A stretch of 64,000 bases of DNA from Nemophila menziesii (GCA_029959085.1 JARWIR010000016.1:25243499-25307498); one strand, 5' to 3'. Positions 34,100 through 46,042 are shown, counted from the stretch's first letter. Program-made: numbers and translations. The notes: generated from the sequence alone by a model not told the origin.

Positions 34100-34714
34100 A
34101 TGCAATGCATAAATCTCTTCCTTACTTACGGATTCATGATATATGTTACGTACACATTCATGTTATATGAAATGATGAAACATCCATTATCTAGAAAGTT
34201 TGGGAAAATTTGTATGTATCCGAGTTGTAGATAAATTGGTGAGTATATATAATTTACAATCAACTGCGTTCTAACATTTTATTTACATTTGATAGCCATT
34301 TGATCTTTGAAAACTTCAATTTCTATATTGTCGCTTTTAGAAGAAAATTATATCATCTGGGACAATGTATAGTAACACACCAAAAATATATATATATATA
34401 TAAAAAAAAAAAAATCAATGTGCAAGAGACTTAACATACTGATTATACAAAACCTAGAAAACTATATGTTGTAAAAAAATTTGTTTCTCGGCTCAGAAAA
34501 GATCAAAAATAGTTTGTTCAAATCGAGTTTAAAACCAGATATAAAGAAGTAAAGAAAAAGTTGCAGAAAAGTAAATAACACAATCGATTTATCATGGTTC
34601 ACGAAGGCTTACATCCACATTGAAGCAATCCTCTAAAGATGCTTCTATCACTATGAGAATGGGGTTACAACTTCAGATCAGAATCCAACAGCAATTATAC
34701 AGAATAAAGAAATC
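34100..34714 (-). other. Downstream DNA with possible copia LTR fragment
   Basis: After the TNP 3' region comes AT-rich DNA with a short (AT)n and poly-A stretch (34384-34414). On the minus strand, 34700-34520 reads GCTTCAATGTGGATGTAAGC, then GTGAACCATGATAAATCG and TTGTGTTATTTAC. This order is typical of the R/U5 part of copia LTRs. Boundaries and partner LTR were not found. Confidence 0.3.
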
Positions 34715-35422
34715 TTAAAGCTTCAATAAGAAACTTAAGGGAGAGTGATCAGAACCGATTGCCGGTGGCACAAACACTTGTGCTCTTGGGAACCGTTTGA
34801 TCCAATCGTGGGTGGCTAAAACTCTGCCTATTTTTGTTTTGACATGTTTTTCCCCGGCCATCCTGTTAGACCAAGTGAAAAAACATCCATTAGTGTTAAT
34901 ATCTAATAGAGAATTGCTATACATGAAATTTTTGAACTCATTAATACGATTTATATCAGCTGGATTATTACTACATTTCTCGTTTATGTTTAAAATATCA
35001 TTAGAATCCCCCAGAATAGCCCAAGGTTCACTAATATCCTTGCTCAAGTCAGAAATATCATCCCAAATTTGTTTTCTTTCTTTAAATTCAGTAGGGGAAT
35101 GTACGCAAACAAGATAATAGCAAAACGACAGTTCATTAATTTTAAGGACGACATAAAAAGAACAACTAAAAACGACAGAAAGACAAACAAAAAGATGCCA
35201 CGAGATCATAAAACCCCCTGAATGAAAATCGCTTCCAGTAGGGTCGACAAAAAACTTGTTTACAAAACCAAGTCACCTAACTATGTCTTGAGAGTCGACC
35301 TCCCTTAAAATAGTTTCACAAAAGATTGCCAAAGATGGTTTAAAACGAGCCACCATCGCCCCCAGATGTGAGGCTGTCAGAGGGGCACGTATCCCCTTAC
35401 AGTTCCAAAAAAGTGTATTCAT
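34715..35422 (-). pseudogene. LINE ORF2, endonuclease (EEP) domain only
   Basis: It starts MNTLFWNCKGIRAP, matching the LSWNCRG-type opening of plant L1 endonucleases. The ATG overlaps the ORF1 stop in an ATGA. An in-frame TGA occurs at about codon 49. The rest reads on with PWAILGDSNDILN (the GDFN metal-binding motif with Phe changed to Ser), then TNGCFFTWSNRMAG, GRVLATHDWIKRFP and the terminal GSDHSPLSFLL (the SDHxP catalytic motif intact). It ends at 34715 with no reverse transcriptase. These are the apurinic/apyrimidinic-like endonuclease motifs used for target-primed reverse transcription; this copy is dead. Confidence 0.85.
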
Positions 35423-36143
35423 TCATCATCCTCGGCTTTTCCATAGGAGTAGTCGCCTCCCTTATGTGAACTATTAATATTCATTCCTTCTTCTTCAGCA
35501 TCATCGTAAATGTAGATCATGTTATTACCATCTTCTCTTCCCTCATAGTCTCTACTCCCTTCCATAGTAGTTTCCTTCATTATTGTTACTTCCATCATCC
35601 TCCTCCTCTGGTTCCATTTGCGAATCAAAATCATAAATCATTTTTTAGTAGTTCTTAGTATCTACATACGATTTGTTCTCTACCTCTTCATCATGTTCCT
35701 CCTCCAGAAGTCTGAACTTATTTTCATCTATAAAGCTGGTATTATTGTCTACTACTCTCAGTTTTTTGAAATTTACAGCAACAGATGTCTTATCTATAAG
35801 GATATTCTTCCTACCCTTTGTGTTCCTTATTTACCTTCTTCTTTTGATTTTTGTGTTTTTATCATATGCTCCATCGAAACTTGAAGAGTTGACAATGGTT
35901 ATTTGAGTTGTTTGTTTCCCCTTATGGATTTTTGAGCTTCCACCAACTTCAAAACCACTTTGTAGGGGAGCGAATTCATTTCTAGCATTGTTCTTCTCTT
36001 TGACACCCATTCTATTTTTAAACTCCTCTATCTTCCGAGTTGAATCATTCAGCTCATCTCTAAGCTCTTGCACTTGTCAACTCCATTCGAGCCAGTCTCG
36101 TTCCTCACTTTCTTTTTCTTCTTCTATTTCTTTCTCTTTGTTT
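35419..36143 (-). pseudogene. LINE ORF1, C-terminal part
   Basis: A continuation of ORF1 after the LTR insertion: a charged Glu/Lys-rich coiled-coil-like stretch (ARNKEKEIEEEKESEER and QELRDELNDSTRKIEEFK), then a linker with RRRM-type basic residues and an acidic end (DDAEEEGMNIN, ending KAEDDE). A stop precedes the coiled-coil start and at least one frameshift lies near 35830-35640. The final TGA overlaps the ORF2 ATG. The role would be RNA binding as the LINE ORF1 protein. Confidence 0.7.
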
Positions 36144-37141
36144 CTAGCTGATTCCTCCTATTTTTTTCTAATTATATTCCCTTAGTAGACATCAAATTAG
36201 GTGATTATTTGACTAATTCGATAGACTTTTAGTGTTAATTTGTTAAATTTCATTTTCCATCCTTGAATCTTAGTATTTTTCATTTATTAAGCTTTTGCGC
36301 GTAAAATGGTTTGTTTTAGTGTAAATTTTGTAGGTTTCTAATACTACCAAGGAGAGGAATCAAGAATGGAAGTCTTAGATCGTGTAAAGAAGTCAAAAGC
36401 AAGAAGAAATATCCCGAAGAATTGACAAATTAGAGCTACAAATCTGGAAGGCTGATGGTAATTGCTGATTTCTAGCAGCTTAATCATGGATTCAGACTCT
36501 TCGTTGTAAAGAAGATTTGTGACTTATCGAGTTATGAAGAATTAGCAAGTTGAATGAGTCAATTAGGAGTTAAATTGAGAAAGTTACAGCCATTTTAGTG
36601 GAGGGTGTACCGCAGTCACGGGATTTGGACTTGAAGAGTGGACTTGGGCCATTAATTATTTTATCTAATCACTTAAAATAGACCAAGTCCAAATTATTTA
36701 ATATAAATAGGCTTTTTGACTTTATTTTTACACACAGTTCATATTACACAAAGTCAGAGCGTCAGAGAAAAAAGCAGAAGTTAGGAAGAAGGAGGAAGCA
36801 AAGAGTTGGAGAATTCAACCTCTCCAAATCAACAGTCAAATCTAACATCCTAATTGGTTCTTTTATTTTATTCTCTTTATGTAAAACATGAATTCCCTTA
36901 TTTTTATTTTTTTCGTTTTAATTTCAATTAAAAGCTAAATTTACTTTGTACTTGAGAATCGCAAGTTGGGTTGAACCCAAACTAGACTGTTTTGTTTTTC
37001 CGATTTGGGATTTAATAATTTAATTTGAGTTTTTATTTTACGTTGGCTTTTACTTTATGCTTATTTATTATCCTTAGAGTCATGAACTAGGGATAAGTTT
37101 TAGTATCTAGGTTATTCCAAATAGTGGCGTATGGATCACCT

Positions 37142-38709
37142 TGGTGGTCCTTTGTGTGTTCTAAAATAAATGCAAAAAGTAATCGAACCACAACCGCAAG
37201 TGTACGGTTGTCCCAAGTAATATAGTTGATAAAACAGATTCGTTCTAAGGACGGGATGGTTGACTACAATGCTTATCAAGTAATGATTGGTTGCACTTAT
37301 GAAAGCAAGTAAAAGATATAATGATTGTTTGTTTGTTTTTATTATTCTAAGTAATGAAAGACTAAATGGAAAATGCAAATAATTAACTAAGACGCAAGTA
37401 AATAAAAGTAAAACGCAAGTTTGAGAAAGTAGCACTTGAGATACGCAAGGATTTCATCTAACTCTTATTTATTCCATGTTTCGTTTAAGGGACAAATTGG
37501 TAAAAAGTAATGGTCGGGATTCTAAGGTCATCCTTACCCCCGTCAGGGTGGACTAAGGAGCTACTCTTAAATGCTACAAACCCCGTCAGGGTGATTATAG
37601 TCCATCCATAAGTAATTAAGATTAATTTACCCAATTGGCCATAGGATTAATTACGCTCGTCAGAGTCAAATAATTTCTATCCTACATTCATTAATTATTT
37701 ATGTACCTAAACCCCCCGTCAAGGTGATCCAATCGCCACTAATTGGAATAGCCTAGATACTAAGACCTATGATTGGTTAATTACGTCAATTATAGTTATT
37801 AGAAACAAATTAATGAAAAATACCTAATGCCCAATTTGATTTCAATTGTAAAAATCCCAAATACAAAAGCATAGAATAAAATAGAATCAAAATCAATCCA
37901 TAATGCGATCTCAAGCACTAATTAAAATTAGCTCATAATTGGAAAAACTAAGAAAATAAATAAAAAGGAATTCATAATTGTTTTACAGAAAGGAAAATGG
38001 AAACCTAATTAGGAAGATGAATTGGCTGCAACGTGAAGATATAGACAGTCTCCAGCTCCAAACTTCTTTTCTTATTGACGCTCTCTTCTAAGGATGTTTT
38101 AATTTGAAGAATATAATGAGAGGTACTGAATAATGAGGTCTAAAGACCTATTTATAATCATAAAATCGGATTAGGGCTTTTACTTAAGGATTAAGTAAAA
38201 ATTAGAAAAGCCCAAGTCCACTAATTAAGCCCAAATCCCGTAACTGCTGATACACCTTCACTAAAACGGCTTTTCCCGCTTCGTTATGACCCCGATTGAC
38301 CTCATTCCAGTTGCTAAAGTTCCGTAACTCGATAAGGAACATAATCTCTTCAAGGGTCAGCGGCTAAATCATCTCTTAAGCACCTCGAAATCAGCAATCT
38401 ATGGCCTGGAAAATAGATTTTCAGCTCTAAAAATAATATCTTCGGGATTTATCTTTAAGTCTTGACTCCATATCATGATCTTTGACTTTCTCCTCGGATT
38501 CCTCTTCTAGCTAACATCTAAAACCTGTAAACTTTACACTAAAAATACCAATATTACGCGTAAAAGTTTAATAAATCAAAATTACTAGAAATAAAATGGA
38601 AATTCCGGATTATTGCATATTAGCACCAAAAGTCTATCTAAATAATCAAATAAACACCAAAAATGATGTCTCCCAATGGCATAAAATTAGAACATTTAGG
38701 GAGACATCA
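37142..38709 (-). repeat. 3' LTR of the 7.26-kb element
   Basis: 1,568 bp, TGGTGGTCC to GAGACATCA on the plus strand. It is nearly identical to 42828-44402. It contains a TATTTATAATC promoter-like word in minus sense near 38140-38160 and GTCAGGGTGGAC/CCCCGTCAGGGTG repeats. Confidence 0.95.
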
Positions 38710-38722
38710 AGACCCCCAACTC
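38710..38722 (-). promoter_or_regulatory. Polypurine tract of the 7.26-kb element
   Basis: On the minus strand GAGTTGGGGGTCT directly precedes the 3' LTR start TGATGTCTCCC. This is the expected place for second-strand priming. Confidence 0.75.
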
Positions 38723-41386
38723 AAACCTTTGTCGTCCCGACAAAGCAAAACTAAATAAAACAAGGGGAATGAAGTAGATGCAAGAGAATATAGAAGTTAG
38801 CAAATAAACCCTAAAGCAATGCTAAAGATAAATCTCATATAGCAAACATTAAGAACTAACATATACATACACTAATCATGCAACATCAAACATAAATAAT
38901 CTCAATCATAAAATTAAAGTCGCAATGCTTGAAGGTTACACTTGTACTCATCTATGTATGATGGCTATAGGGTGGTCATTAATCCTAACTCGCTTTGAAC
39001 GCTCCACCTAGCGTATTCCCTATCAACAGAATCATAAATTCACTATGCACTTAGGAATCACGAGATTTTATGGTTTTAATAATGGCTTAAGGACGGTGTG
39101 GATGTATATTTGGTAAATTTGAAGTGAGCTTTTGGCTCTCTCCTCACTTACCATCAACAATGTCCTCGAGCTTGAGTTTACGCTAAAAAATATTCTCACT
39201 CACCCATTTGACGCGCTAATGTTGCGTCCCCAATGTCAACCCAAATGAGACTAAGATGAATTCCAAAAAAATTCCACTTTGCCGGTTTATTTTATTCTTT
39301 CTTTCTTTTTATTTTCTTTTTCATTTCTTCTCTTTTTTTTTTTGTGTACAAGATACCCATGACCATCATTTTGATGTGAAAAGTCATGTCTCTTATAATT
39401 TTCTTTTTCTTTCTCTTTTTTTTTTTTTTTTTTAATTCAAATCCCGGCAAAGGGTTACAAATAATAATATCATCTACCTTTTTGTGCCTCAATACAAACA
39501 CATATAATCCCTTCCCAATGTAATTTCCCAAATGTGGACCCTCCACCCCAAACTCAAGCTCGAGACAAGTCTTAGGGCTGTGATTCAAGTGCGGGTCATT
39601 TGGTCATGCTTAATAATCTAAGGGATAATGGGCTTATATCGTGGCTACAAAATAAAAGGCTTAAGGCTCAAAATTGGGCTAAGACGGATGAAATTATAAT
39701 AAGGGATAGCAAGCTAAAAGGCTTCAAATGGCTAACAAAGAACTGCCCCTATCATTTTCCTAAGTACATAGCTTGTCTTTAGTTCATATCTAGGTGGGTT
39801 CTCTACTAATTAGGATTTCACGTTCTACACACCAAACATATTCCTTAAGTACAAGCTTACTTCATTTGCATTGTTCATTAATTTTTCCTATCAATTACCT
39901 ATGTTAGCATGCAATTGTAAGTGCGTTTTATGTTATTCCCTAAAGTCCACTATCTACTATCATAGATTCATCAAAAGTATGCTTAAAAGGGACATTTAAA
40001 ATCTTCTACAGTCAAACGCAACTCCTAATTATTTTATTGAAAGCAATTAAAACAAATAAACACATAAAAACTGGGATGAGGCAACGAATCCCACCCTAGA
40101 CTAAAAAATGAGTCGTGTCCCCACGACTCGAAAAGACTCAATAAAGCAATTAAACTAATATACACTAAATGAGAAAGGATAGGAAAACATATCTGTATCG
40201 GCACTAGGCCGATTACGTGTAGTCTCATGTTGAAGTTTTGAATACTTCGAACTCTCATGTCATATTTTCCAAGTCTTCATCTTTTCCTAACCCTCTAAAT
40301 CATCATCTCTTCTACGAAAATCTTTCCTCAACATCCAACTTTTTATCTTCATCATGTTCTTCGTACCTTTTCCAACCTTCATGGTCATCTTTGATGACCC
40401 CAAACTCAATTTTTCACCTACTTAAAGATTACTTGCAAAATATATAATATTAATATGCTCAAACAATTCACAATTCCTCCGCTAAATAACTAAAATAAAT
40501 ATTAATTCCCAACTGGTAATAGAAATAAAAGAATAGTTCTAGCTATTTTACCGGATTGGCCATGGAATTTATGATGATTTGATACCTTGCACTTGCAATC
40601 TCCAACCTTCAAATTACCAAGGCTTTTGATGAAATTTGTGTCTCTTGATATTGTTGAAAGTGGCACAGTAGTGGAATTTGTGATTTAGTTGAGATGGGTA
40701 TTTAATATCTATGGTGTTGGAAAGGTTTAAAGGATATAATTTAAGCTTTGGTGAAGAAATTTTTGGGTTAAAACTTGAATTTCTTGGTGTTTTTGGAAAG
40801 ATTTGTGATTGATTATGTGTTGGGATGATGTTTATAGGTAAGGATTGGTGATATATTGGTGTTTTGATGATGGAATTTAAGTGTTTTTGGAGCTTTGGTT
40901 CGTCATCAATGGTGCTAAGTGGAGACGCAACCACGAGACGCAACTAATGCCGGGCCTCAAAACGCTGGGTCAGAAACTTTTAGCTGTTCATACGAAATTT
41001 TCGACTTCACCATTGGATAGAGCTCGAAAAGTTATGCGGTTTAGGCTCAAGAAAAAGTTAATTCCGACCTCCGAGCGTCAAGTTATGATCTTCCGAAGTT
41101 TTGATACCTGGGGTACAGCACCGAAAACGGGTACCCGCATTCTACAAACCGGGTACCCGGTTTCTACTGTATTGGAACCCAAAATTTTCATTCTTTTTCG
41201 TTCTAGGTACCCCAAACTCGTGACCTTCACTCCTGTAATCATCAAAAACACCAACCTTCCTCATTTCTTACAAATAAACACTAAATCAATAACCATTACT
41301 CTAATTTACATTAAAAAATTAAAAAGACATGAAAGCAATTTAAAGCATGGGTTGTCTCCCAAGAAGCACTTTTGTTTATTACGTCT
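38723..41386 (-). other. Long non-coding 3' internal region of the 7.26-kb element
   Basis: It shares ordered blocks with 18756-21600 and 58346-62580 (GGCTATAGGGTGGTCAT, TTTTGGCTCTCTCC, GGCAAAGGGTTACAA, GAGTCGTGTCCCCACGACTC, ACGTCTTTAAGTTCGACGTG). Poly-T tracts lie near 39330-39435. A minus frame of 109 codons (40943-40614) has no recognisable domain. A short GC-rich palindromic patch lies at 41090-41180. Confidence 0.7.
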
Positions 41387-42667
41387 TTAAGTTCGACGTG
41401 TTACCTTCCATGAAGATGGTATTGAGGCCCTTGCGGTGTTCCTCCGCTTAAACTCGCCTCCTCCTTGATGTAAAAGCTTTAGAAACTTCCCCCTTAGAAT
41501 ATTATTTAATCGATCTCTAAAAGGGGGTGGGTAAGTACTTCGTTTCGCCTTCTTATTTTCACGACGAAACTCATTTTCCACCACATTAGAGTAGATAACC
41601 GTTCTCAACGGTATAAGCTTATTTTTACTCCTTGTTTCAATCTCGTATTCATCTTTAAAATGTGGTGGGTAGGTGCTCTTCCTTGCTGCTTTACTCTCAC
41701 GATGTTGCACCTTGTTTATATAGCACATGATGATCATTTGTAGTGATAGAGGTGATTCTGATTTTTCATCTCTAATAATGATTCGTGGTGGAGATGATGA
41801 TTGGTTAACTTTTTGTGGCGGATATTCAATTTCTATTTTATCTTTAACCTTTAATTCTTCGATTGATTCTCCAACCATTTCACATTCGTCTTCACTTTCA
41901 ACCCAATCTTCCACTATTACCTCATAATATTCTTTCTTTGGATTTTCTATAACCTCGATCTCCACCTCATCTTGTTTGCGTTCATTATCTTGATCATGTG
42001 TATACACCTTAGGAATAGCAATCTCTGTGTTAACTTCTAGGATTTGCGTTGCTACTCCTTCTTCCACTATGCTAACAAGATTCTCAACCACATGGTGGTC
42101 TTCATTTATAATCGGCACGATGGTCATATCACTATCAATAATATCTTCTTTCAACACCTCCTCCTCAACTATTTCTTCCGGTTGATCTCTTTCATCTTCA
42201 TAAGACTTGATACTATTGGCAGAATACTGAGAATTAATTATGGATTCTATTTCGTTTAGCTCTTTTTGCAGTCTTTGCAAGCGGGAATCTCTTTCATCTG
42301 CTAACTTCTGCGATTGTTCATATAAGCTCATGAGTTCTGTAACTGATCTATATAATTGGGAAATTTGTGGTGAAGGTGGAGGTTGTTGAATGTTTTCAAC
42401 CAATTGGTTGTTCCATTCATGCTCGTGTTGATAGTGATATGATAGCTGATGTTGATTGTTCTCGATCCATTGATTGTTCCATTCAGGATCTTGTTGATAG
42501 TGATATGGTGTTTGTTGTTGATTATTCCCGATCCATTGATTGTTCCATCCTTGCTCTTGCGGGTATTGATAAGGTTGTTGGTAAGAATTTATACCCCATT
42601 GTTGTTGTCCCGAAGAGTCTTCCCAATAGTCAAATGGACCAGGATTTGGGTAATGTTCTCTATACAT
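41387..42667 (-). CDS. Unknown 426-residue ORF in a non-autonomous LTR element
   Basis: An intact frame whose start codon lies about 135 bp inside the primer-binding site, which is the usual gag position. Three N-terminal repeats of about 25 residues carry a WNNQ core (EQGWNNQWIGNNQQQ, DPEWNNQWIENNQ, HEWNNQLVENIQ). These are followed by a coiled-coil-like segment (about 105-150, LYRSVTELMSLYEQSQKLAD), a long acidic region (about 155-290) and a basic C-terminus with a twice-repeated KSTYPPHF/RSTYPPPF motif. No zinc knuckle, protease or polymerase is seen. The Gln/Asn/Trp-rich start and coiled coil may be a gag remnant. An open frame in a recent insertion suggests either recent origin or a needed function, but that is not proven. 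Confidence 0.6.
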   Translation of the reverse strand: MYREHYPNPGPFDYWEDSSGQQQWGINSYQQPYQYPQEQGWNNQWIGNNQQQTPYHYQQDPEWNNQWIENNQHQLSYHYQHEHEWNNQLVENIQQPPPSPQISQLYRSVTELMSLYEQSQKLADERDSRLQRLQKELNEIESIINSQYSANSIKSYEDERDQPEEIVEEEVLKEDIIDSDMTIVPIINEDHHVVENLVSIVEEGVATQILEVNTEIAIPKVYTHDQDNERKQDEVEIEVIENPKKEYYEVIVEDWVESEDECEMVGESIEELKVKDKIEIEYPPQKVNQSSSPPRIIIRDEKSESPLSLQMIIMCYINKVQHRESKAARKSTYPPHFKDEYEIETRSKNKLIPLRTVIYSNVVENEFRRENKKAKRSTYPPPFRDRLNNILRGKFLKLLHQGGGEFKRRNTARASIPSSWKVTRRT

Positions 42668-42800
42668 CTTTAATTAAGTTTCTTGATCATTACCTGAATA
42701 AAGCACCTGTAAAAACAAAACAAGCAAACACGAGCGTAAAACTGAAAAATAAAAATAAATGCAACTATCACTAAAGGATAAACACCGTGGTCACACGCTA

Positions 42801-42821
42801 CCGTCCCCGGCAGCGGCGCCA
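42801..42821 (-). promoter_or_regulatory. Primer-binding site (tRNA-Asp type)
   Basis: The minus strand reads TGGCGCCGCTGCCGGGGACG, matching the TGGCGCC-G-TGCCGGGGA site complementary to the 3' end of tRNA-Asp used by Athila-type and related Ty3 elements. It lies 6 bp inside the 5' LTR end at 42828. Confidence 0.85.
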
Positions 42822-42827
42822 AAAACT

Positions 42828-44402
42828 TGGTGGTCCTTTGTGTGTTCTAAAATAAATGCAAAAAGTAATCGAACCACAACCGCAAGTGTACGGTTGTCCC
42901 AAGTAATATAGTTGATAAAACAGATTCGTTCCAAGGACGGGATGGTTGACTACAATGCTTATCAAGTAATGATTGGTTGCACTTATGAAAGCAAGTAAAA
43001 GATATAATGATTGTTTGTTTGTTTTTATTATTCTAAGTAATGAAAGACTAAATGGAAAATGGAAAATGCAAATAATTAACTAAGACGCAAGTAAATAAAA
43101 GTAAAACGCAAGTATGAGAAAGTAGCACTTGAGATACGCAAGGATTTCATCTAACTCTTATTTATTCCATGTTTCGTTTAAGGGACAAATTGGTAAAAAG
43201 TAATGGTCGGGATTCTAAGGTCATCCTTACCCCCGTCAGGGTGGACTAAGGAGCTACTCTTAAATGCTACAAACCCCGTCAGGGTGATTATAGTCCATTC
43301 TTAAGTAATTAAGATTAATTTACCCAATTGGCCATAGGATTAATTACGCTCGTCAGAGTCAAATAATTTCTATCCTACATTCATTAATTATTTATGTACC
43401 TAAACCCCCCGTCAAGGTGATCCAATCGCCACTAATTGGAATAGCCTAGATACTAAGACCTATGATTGGTTAATTACGTCAATTATAGTTATTAAGAACA
43501 AATTAATGAAAAATACCTAATGCCCAATTTGATTTCAATTGTAAAAATCCCAAATACAAAAGCATAGAATAAAATAGAATCAAAATCAATCCATAATGCG
43601 ATCTCAAGCACTAATTAAAATTAGCTCATAATTGGAAAAACTAAGAAAATAAATAAAAAGGAATTCATAATTGTTTTACAGAAAGGAAAATGGAAACCTA
43701 ATTAGGAAGATGAATTGGCTGCAACGTGAAGATATAGACAGTCTCCAGCTCCAAGCTTCTTTTCTTCTTGACGCTCTCTTTTAAGGATGTTTTAATTTGA
43801 AGAATATAATGAGAGGTACTGAATAATGAGGTCTAAAGACCTATTTATAATCATAAAATCGGATTAGGGCTTTTACTTAAGGATTAAGTAAAAATTAGAA
43901 AAGCCCAAGTCCACTAATTAAGCCCAAATCCCGTAACTGCTGATACACCTTCACTAAAACGGCTTTTCCCGCTTCGTTATGACCCCGATTGACCTCATTC
44001 CAGTTGCTAAAGTTCCGTAACTCGATAAGGAACATAATCTCTTCAAGGGTCAGCGGCTAAATCATCTCTTAAGCACCTCGAAATCAGCAATCTATGGCCT
44101 GGAAAATAGATTTTCAGCTCTAAAAATAATATCTTCGGGATATATCTTTAAGTCTTGACTCCATATCATGATCTTTGACTTTCTCCTCGGATTCCTCTTC
44201 TAGCTAACATCTAAAACCTGTAAACTTTACACTAAAAATACCAATATTACGCGCAAAAGTTTAATAAATCAAAATTACTAGAAATAAAATGGAAATTCCG
44301 GATTATTGCATATTAGCACCAAAAGTCTATCTAAATAATCAAATAAACACCAAAAATGATGTCTCCCAATGGCATAAAATTAGAACATTTAGGGAGACAT
44401 CA
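42828..44402 (-). repeat. 5' LTR of the 7.26-kb element
   Basis: 1,575 bp, near-identical to 37142-38709. The 7-bp length difference is a local ATGGAAA duplication near 43050. It is adjacent to the primer-binding site and bounded outside by CACCT. Confidence 0.95.
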
Positions 44403-44986
44403 CACCTTGACGGGGGGTTTAGGTACAGAACTAGGTATTTGCCGTTGGTATTCGCCAATGACCTTGACAGGCGTGACTAGCTAATAGCCAAAGTGGTAAG
44501 TTTTAATCATCCGAAAGTGGTTTTAATCACCCTAACGGGGTTTAGAAGACCGTAGGAGAGCTTTTAGGTCCACCCCGACGGGGGCTAAGAGACTTTAGAA
44601 TCTCGACTAGCGTAAATATATTAACTCAACCCTTAAAAGAAAACATTAATTAGGAAAGTTTGCGGTGAAACCCTAGCGTGACTCAAGTACTACTTTTCTC
44701 TTGCGTCTACCTCAATTACTTGCATTATTTCCATTCTAGTTTAATTAATTTAGTATTTAAATTACTTTTGCACTTTAGTTGTTAATCAAAAACCCCAACA
44801 AATATCATATCTTTTATTTTTTTTCCGTATTTGCAATTATTCCACTATTTGATAACATTAAAGTCAACCTATTCCGTCCTTGCGAACGAACTTGATTATC
44901 ATATATTACTTAGGACAGCTGTACACTTGAAGTTAGTGGTTCCTCTATTTTATCCGCATTATGTTATAACACACAAGGACCCACCA

Positions 44987-46042
44987 CTAACTGCACTTCC
45001 TCTAGTAATAGTATAGTTATACTTGTTTAAGTATACATCTTGGTTATAACGAAACACAATTCCACCTTGCCCTCCATTAGTTGTTTTTTTGTATTTCCCT
45101 GCAATTTCCATCTCACGTTTTTTGTTAAAACCATAAGTAAAAAATTTACCATCTAAATTAATCAATAAACCATAAACAAGATTAAAGGGGGGAAATTTTG
45201 CAATGTTATCAATACTCCAGCTTCTTTTCCTCCACTCATCAATATCTTCAATGACTTTCACCCCTTTAACTTTGCATTCACCATATTGGTGTCCAACTCT
45301 TCCGCACCTGAAGCAAAGTGAACCCATAATCTCGTACTAGAAAACCACCCAACACACACCTTCTTCTTGTAAGAGATACGTACTAGGAGGAGAGGGTACT
45401 TAATATTAAATTTAACCCTGAATCTTAAGACTTTAACATCAGTGTTTGAATCTTCAGGAGGATCTATAGCTTCAATTTTCACAAAGCACACTTGTAAAGC
45501 CCGTACAATATTGACAATATTTTGTTTTTAAAGGCCAATCCTTTGATTTGAACCCAAACAAACAAATAATATGTGTTAATTGCTTCAAAGTCAACTTCTT
45601 GTGACCACAAAGTCATGCCAAAATGAGTTTTGAAGAAAATAGCAGGTCTTGAATCCCAAATCTTTTTAAAGTCTTGCTCATTAAAGATTTCTAACTTAAA
45701 GGAGTTGTTCTTGAGTTCAGATAGCCTGAAATGTCCTTGGAAATTCCACCTTTCTTCAATAATGCTTCTTAAGCCAACCACTCGTATAGGTGCTTCACTT
45801 ACTGCCCTAATTATGATAGACATGTCTTCCTTAAGACTATCCGCCAACCTTGCTTTAGTACCAGTATATATAACCCCGAGTCTTCTTATATTGCGTTCAT
45901 TGAGAGGGACTATAGGGAGAGCATGGCATTCACAAGGTGCCATAGGTTTGAAAGACCAGTTGTAATTGTGAGAGAAAAGATTATAACTGTTTGAAGTAGG
46001 GGAAGGAAAAGTTGAAACAGCTTTGTGGATAAAGGGAGACAC
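44987..46042 (-). pseudogene. LINE ORF1, N-terminal part (DUF4283 and CCHC knuckle)
   Basis: From 46042 down: a 187-codon frame with MSPFIHKAVSTFPSP and a DUF4283-like region (MSIIIRAVSEAPIR, ERWNFQGHFRLSELKNNSFK, FFKTHFGMTLWSQEVD, FVWVQIKGL). The frame then shifts and continues through a YPLLLVRISYKKK segment into LCFRCGRVGHQYGEC, a C-x2-C-x4-H-x4-C zinc knuckle. This is the usual layout of plant L1 ORF1 RNA-binding proteins. At least two frameshifts (near 45485 and 45300) disable it. It is cut at 44987 by the solo LTR and resumes at 36143. Confidence 0.82.

Larger units (their letters stand above)
37142..44402 (-). mobile_element. Young non-autonomous Athila-like LTR element, 7,261 bp
   Basis: A complete minus-orientation element: LTRs at 42828-44402 and 37142-38709, the 5-bp target duplication CACCT (37137-37141 and 44403-44407), a primer-binding site complementary to tRNA-Asp, and a polypurine tract GTTGGGGGTCT beside the 3' LTR. 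The LTRs differ at roughly ten positions plus one 7-bp duplication by eye, which implies recent insertion. The 4.1-kb interior has one long ORF (41387-42667) and no protease, reverse transcriptase or integrase. It therefore depends on enzymes from a related autonomous element (inferred). Confidence 0.93.
36149..44986 (+). mobile_element. Solo LTR (Athila-like family) carrying a nested element
   Basis: A plus-orientation LTR in two pieces, 36149-37141 and 44408-44986, about 1,572 bp in total, equal to the 1,568-1,575 bp of its relatives. It begins TGATTCCTCC and ends AAGGACCCACCA, flanked by CTAGC/CTAAC (one mismatch). At the break, GGATCACCT joins TGACGGGGGGTTTAGG exactly as in the reverse complement of sister LTRs, which proves the split. 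It is inserted in the LINE ORF1. Confidence 0.88.

Noticed and set aside
35618..36185. Plus-strand Ser/Phe-rich ORFs
   Set aside because: Antisense to the LINE ORF1 coiled-coil region; Glu/Lys-rich coding DNA reads as Phe/Ser/Leu on the other strand.
13748..44402. CRISPR-like direct repeats
   Set aside because: The repeated words (for example CCCCGTCAGGGTG) lie within LTRs of a plant retrotransposon family; there are no regular spacers and the genome is eukaryotic.
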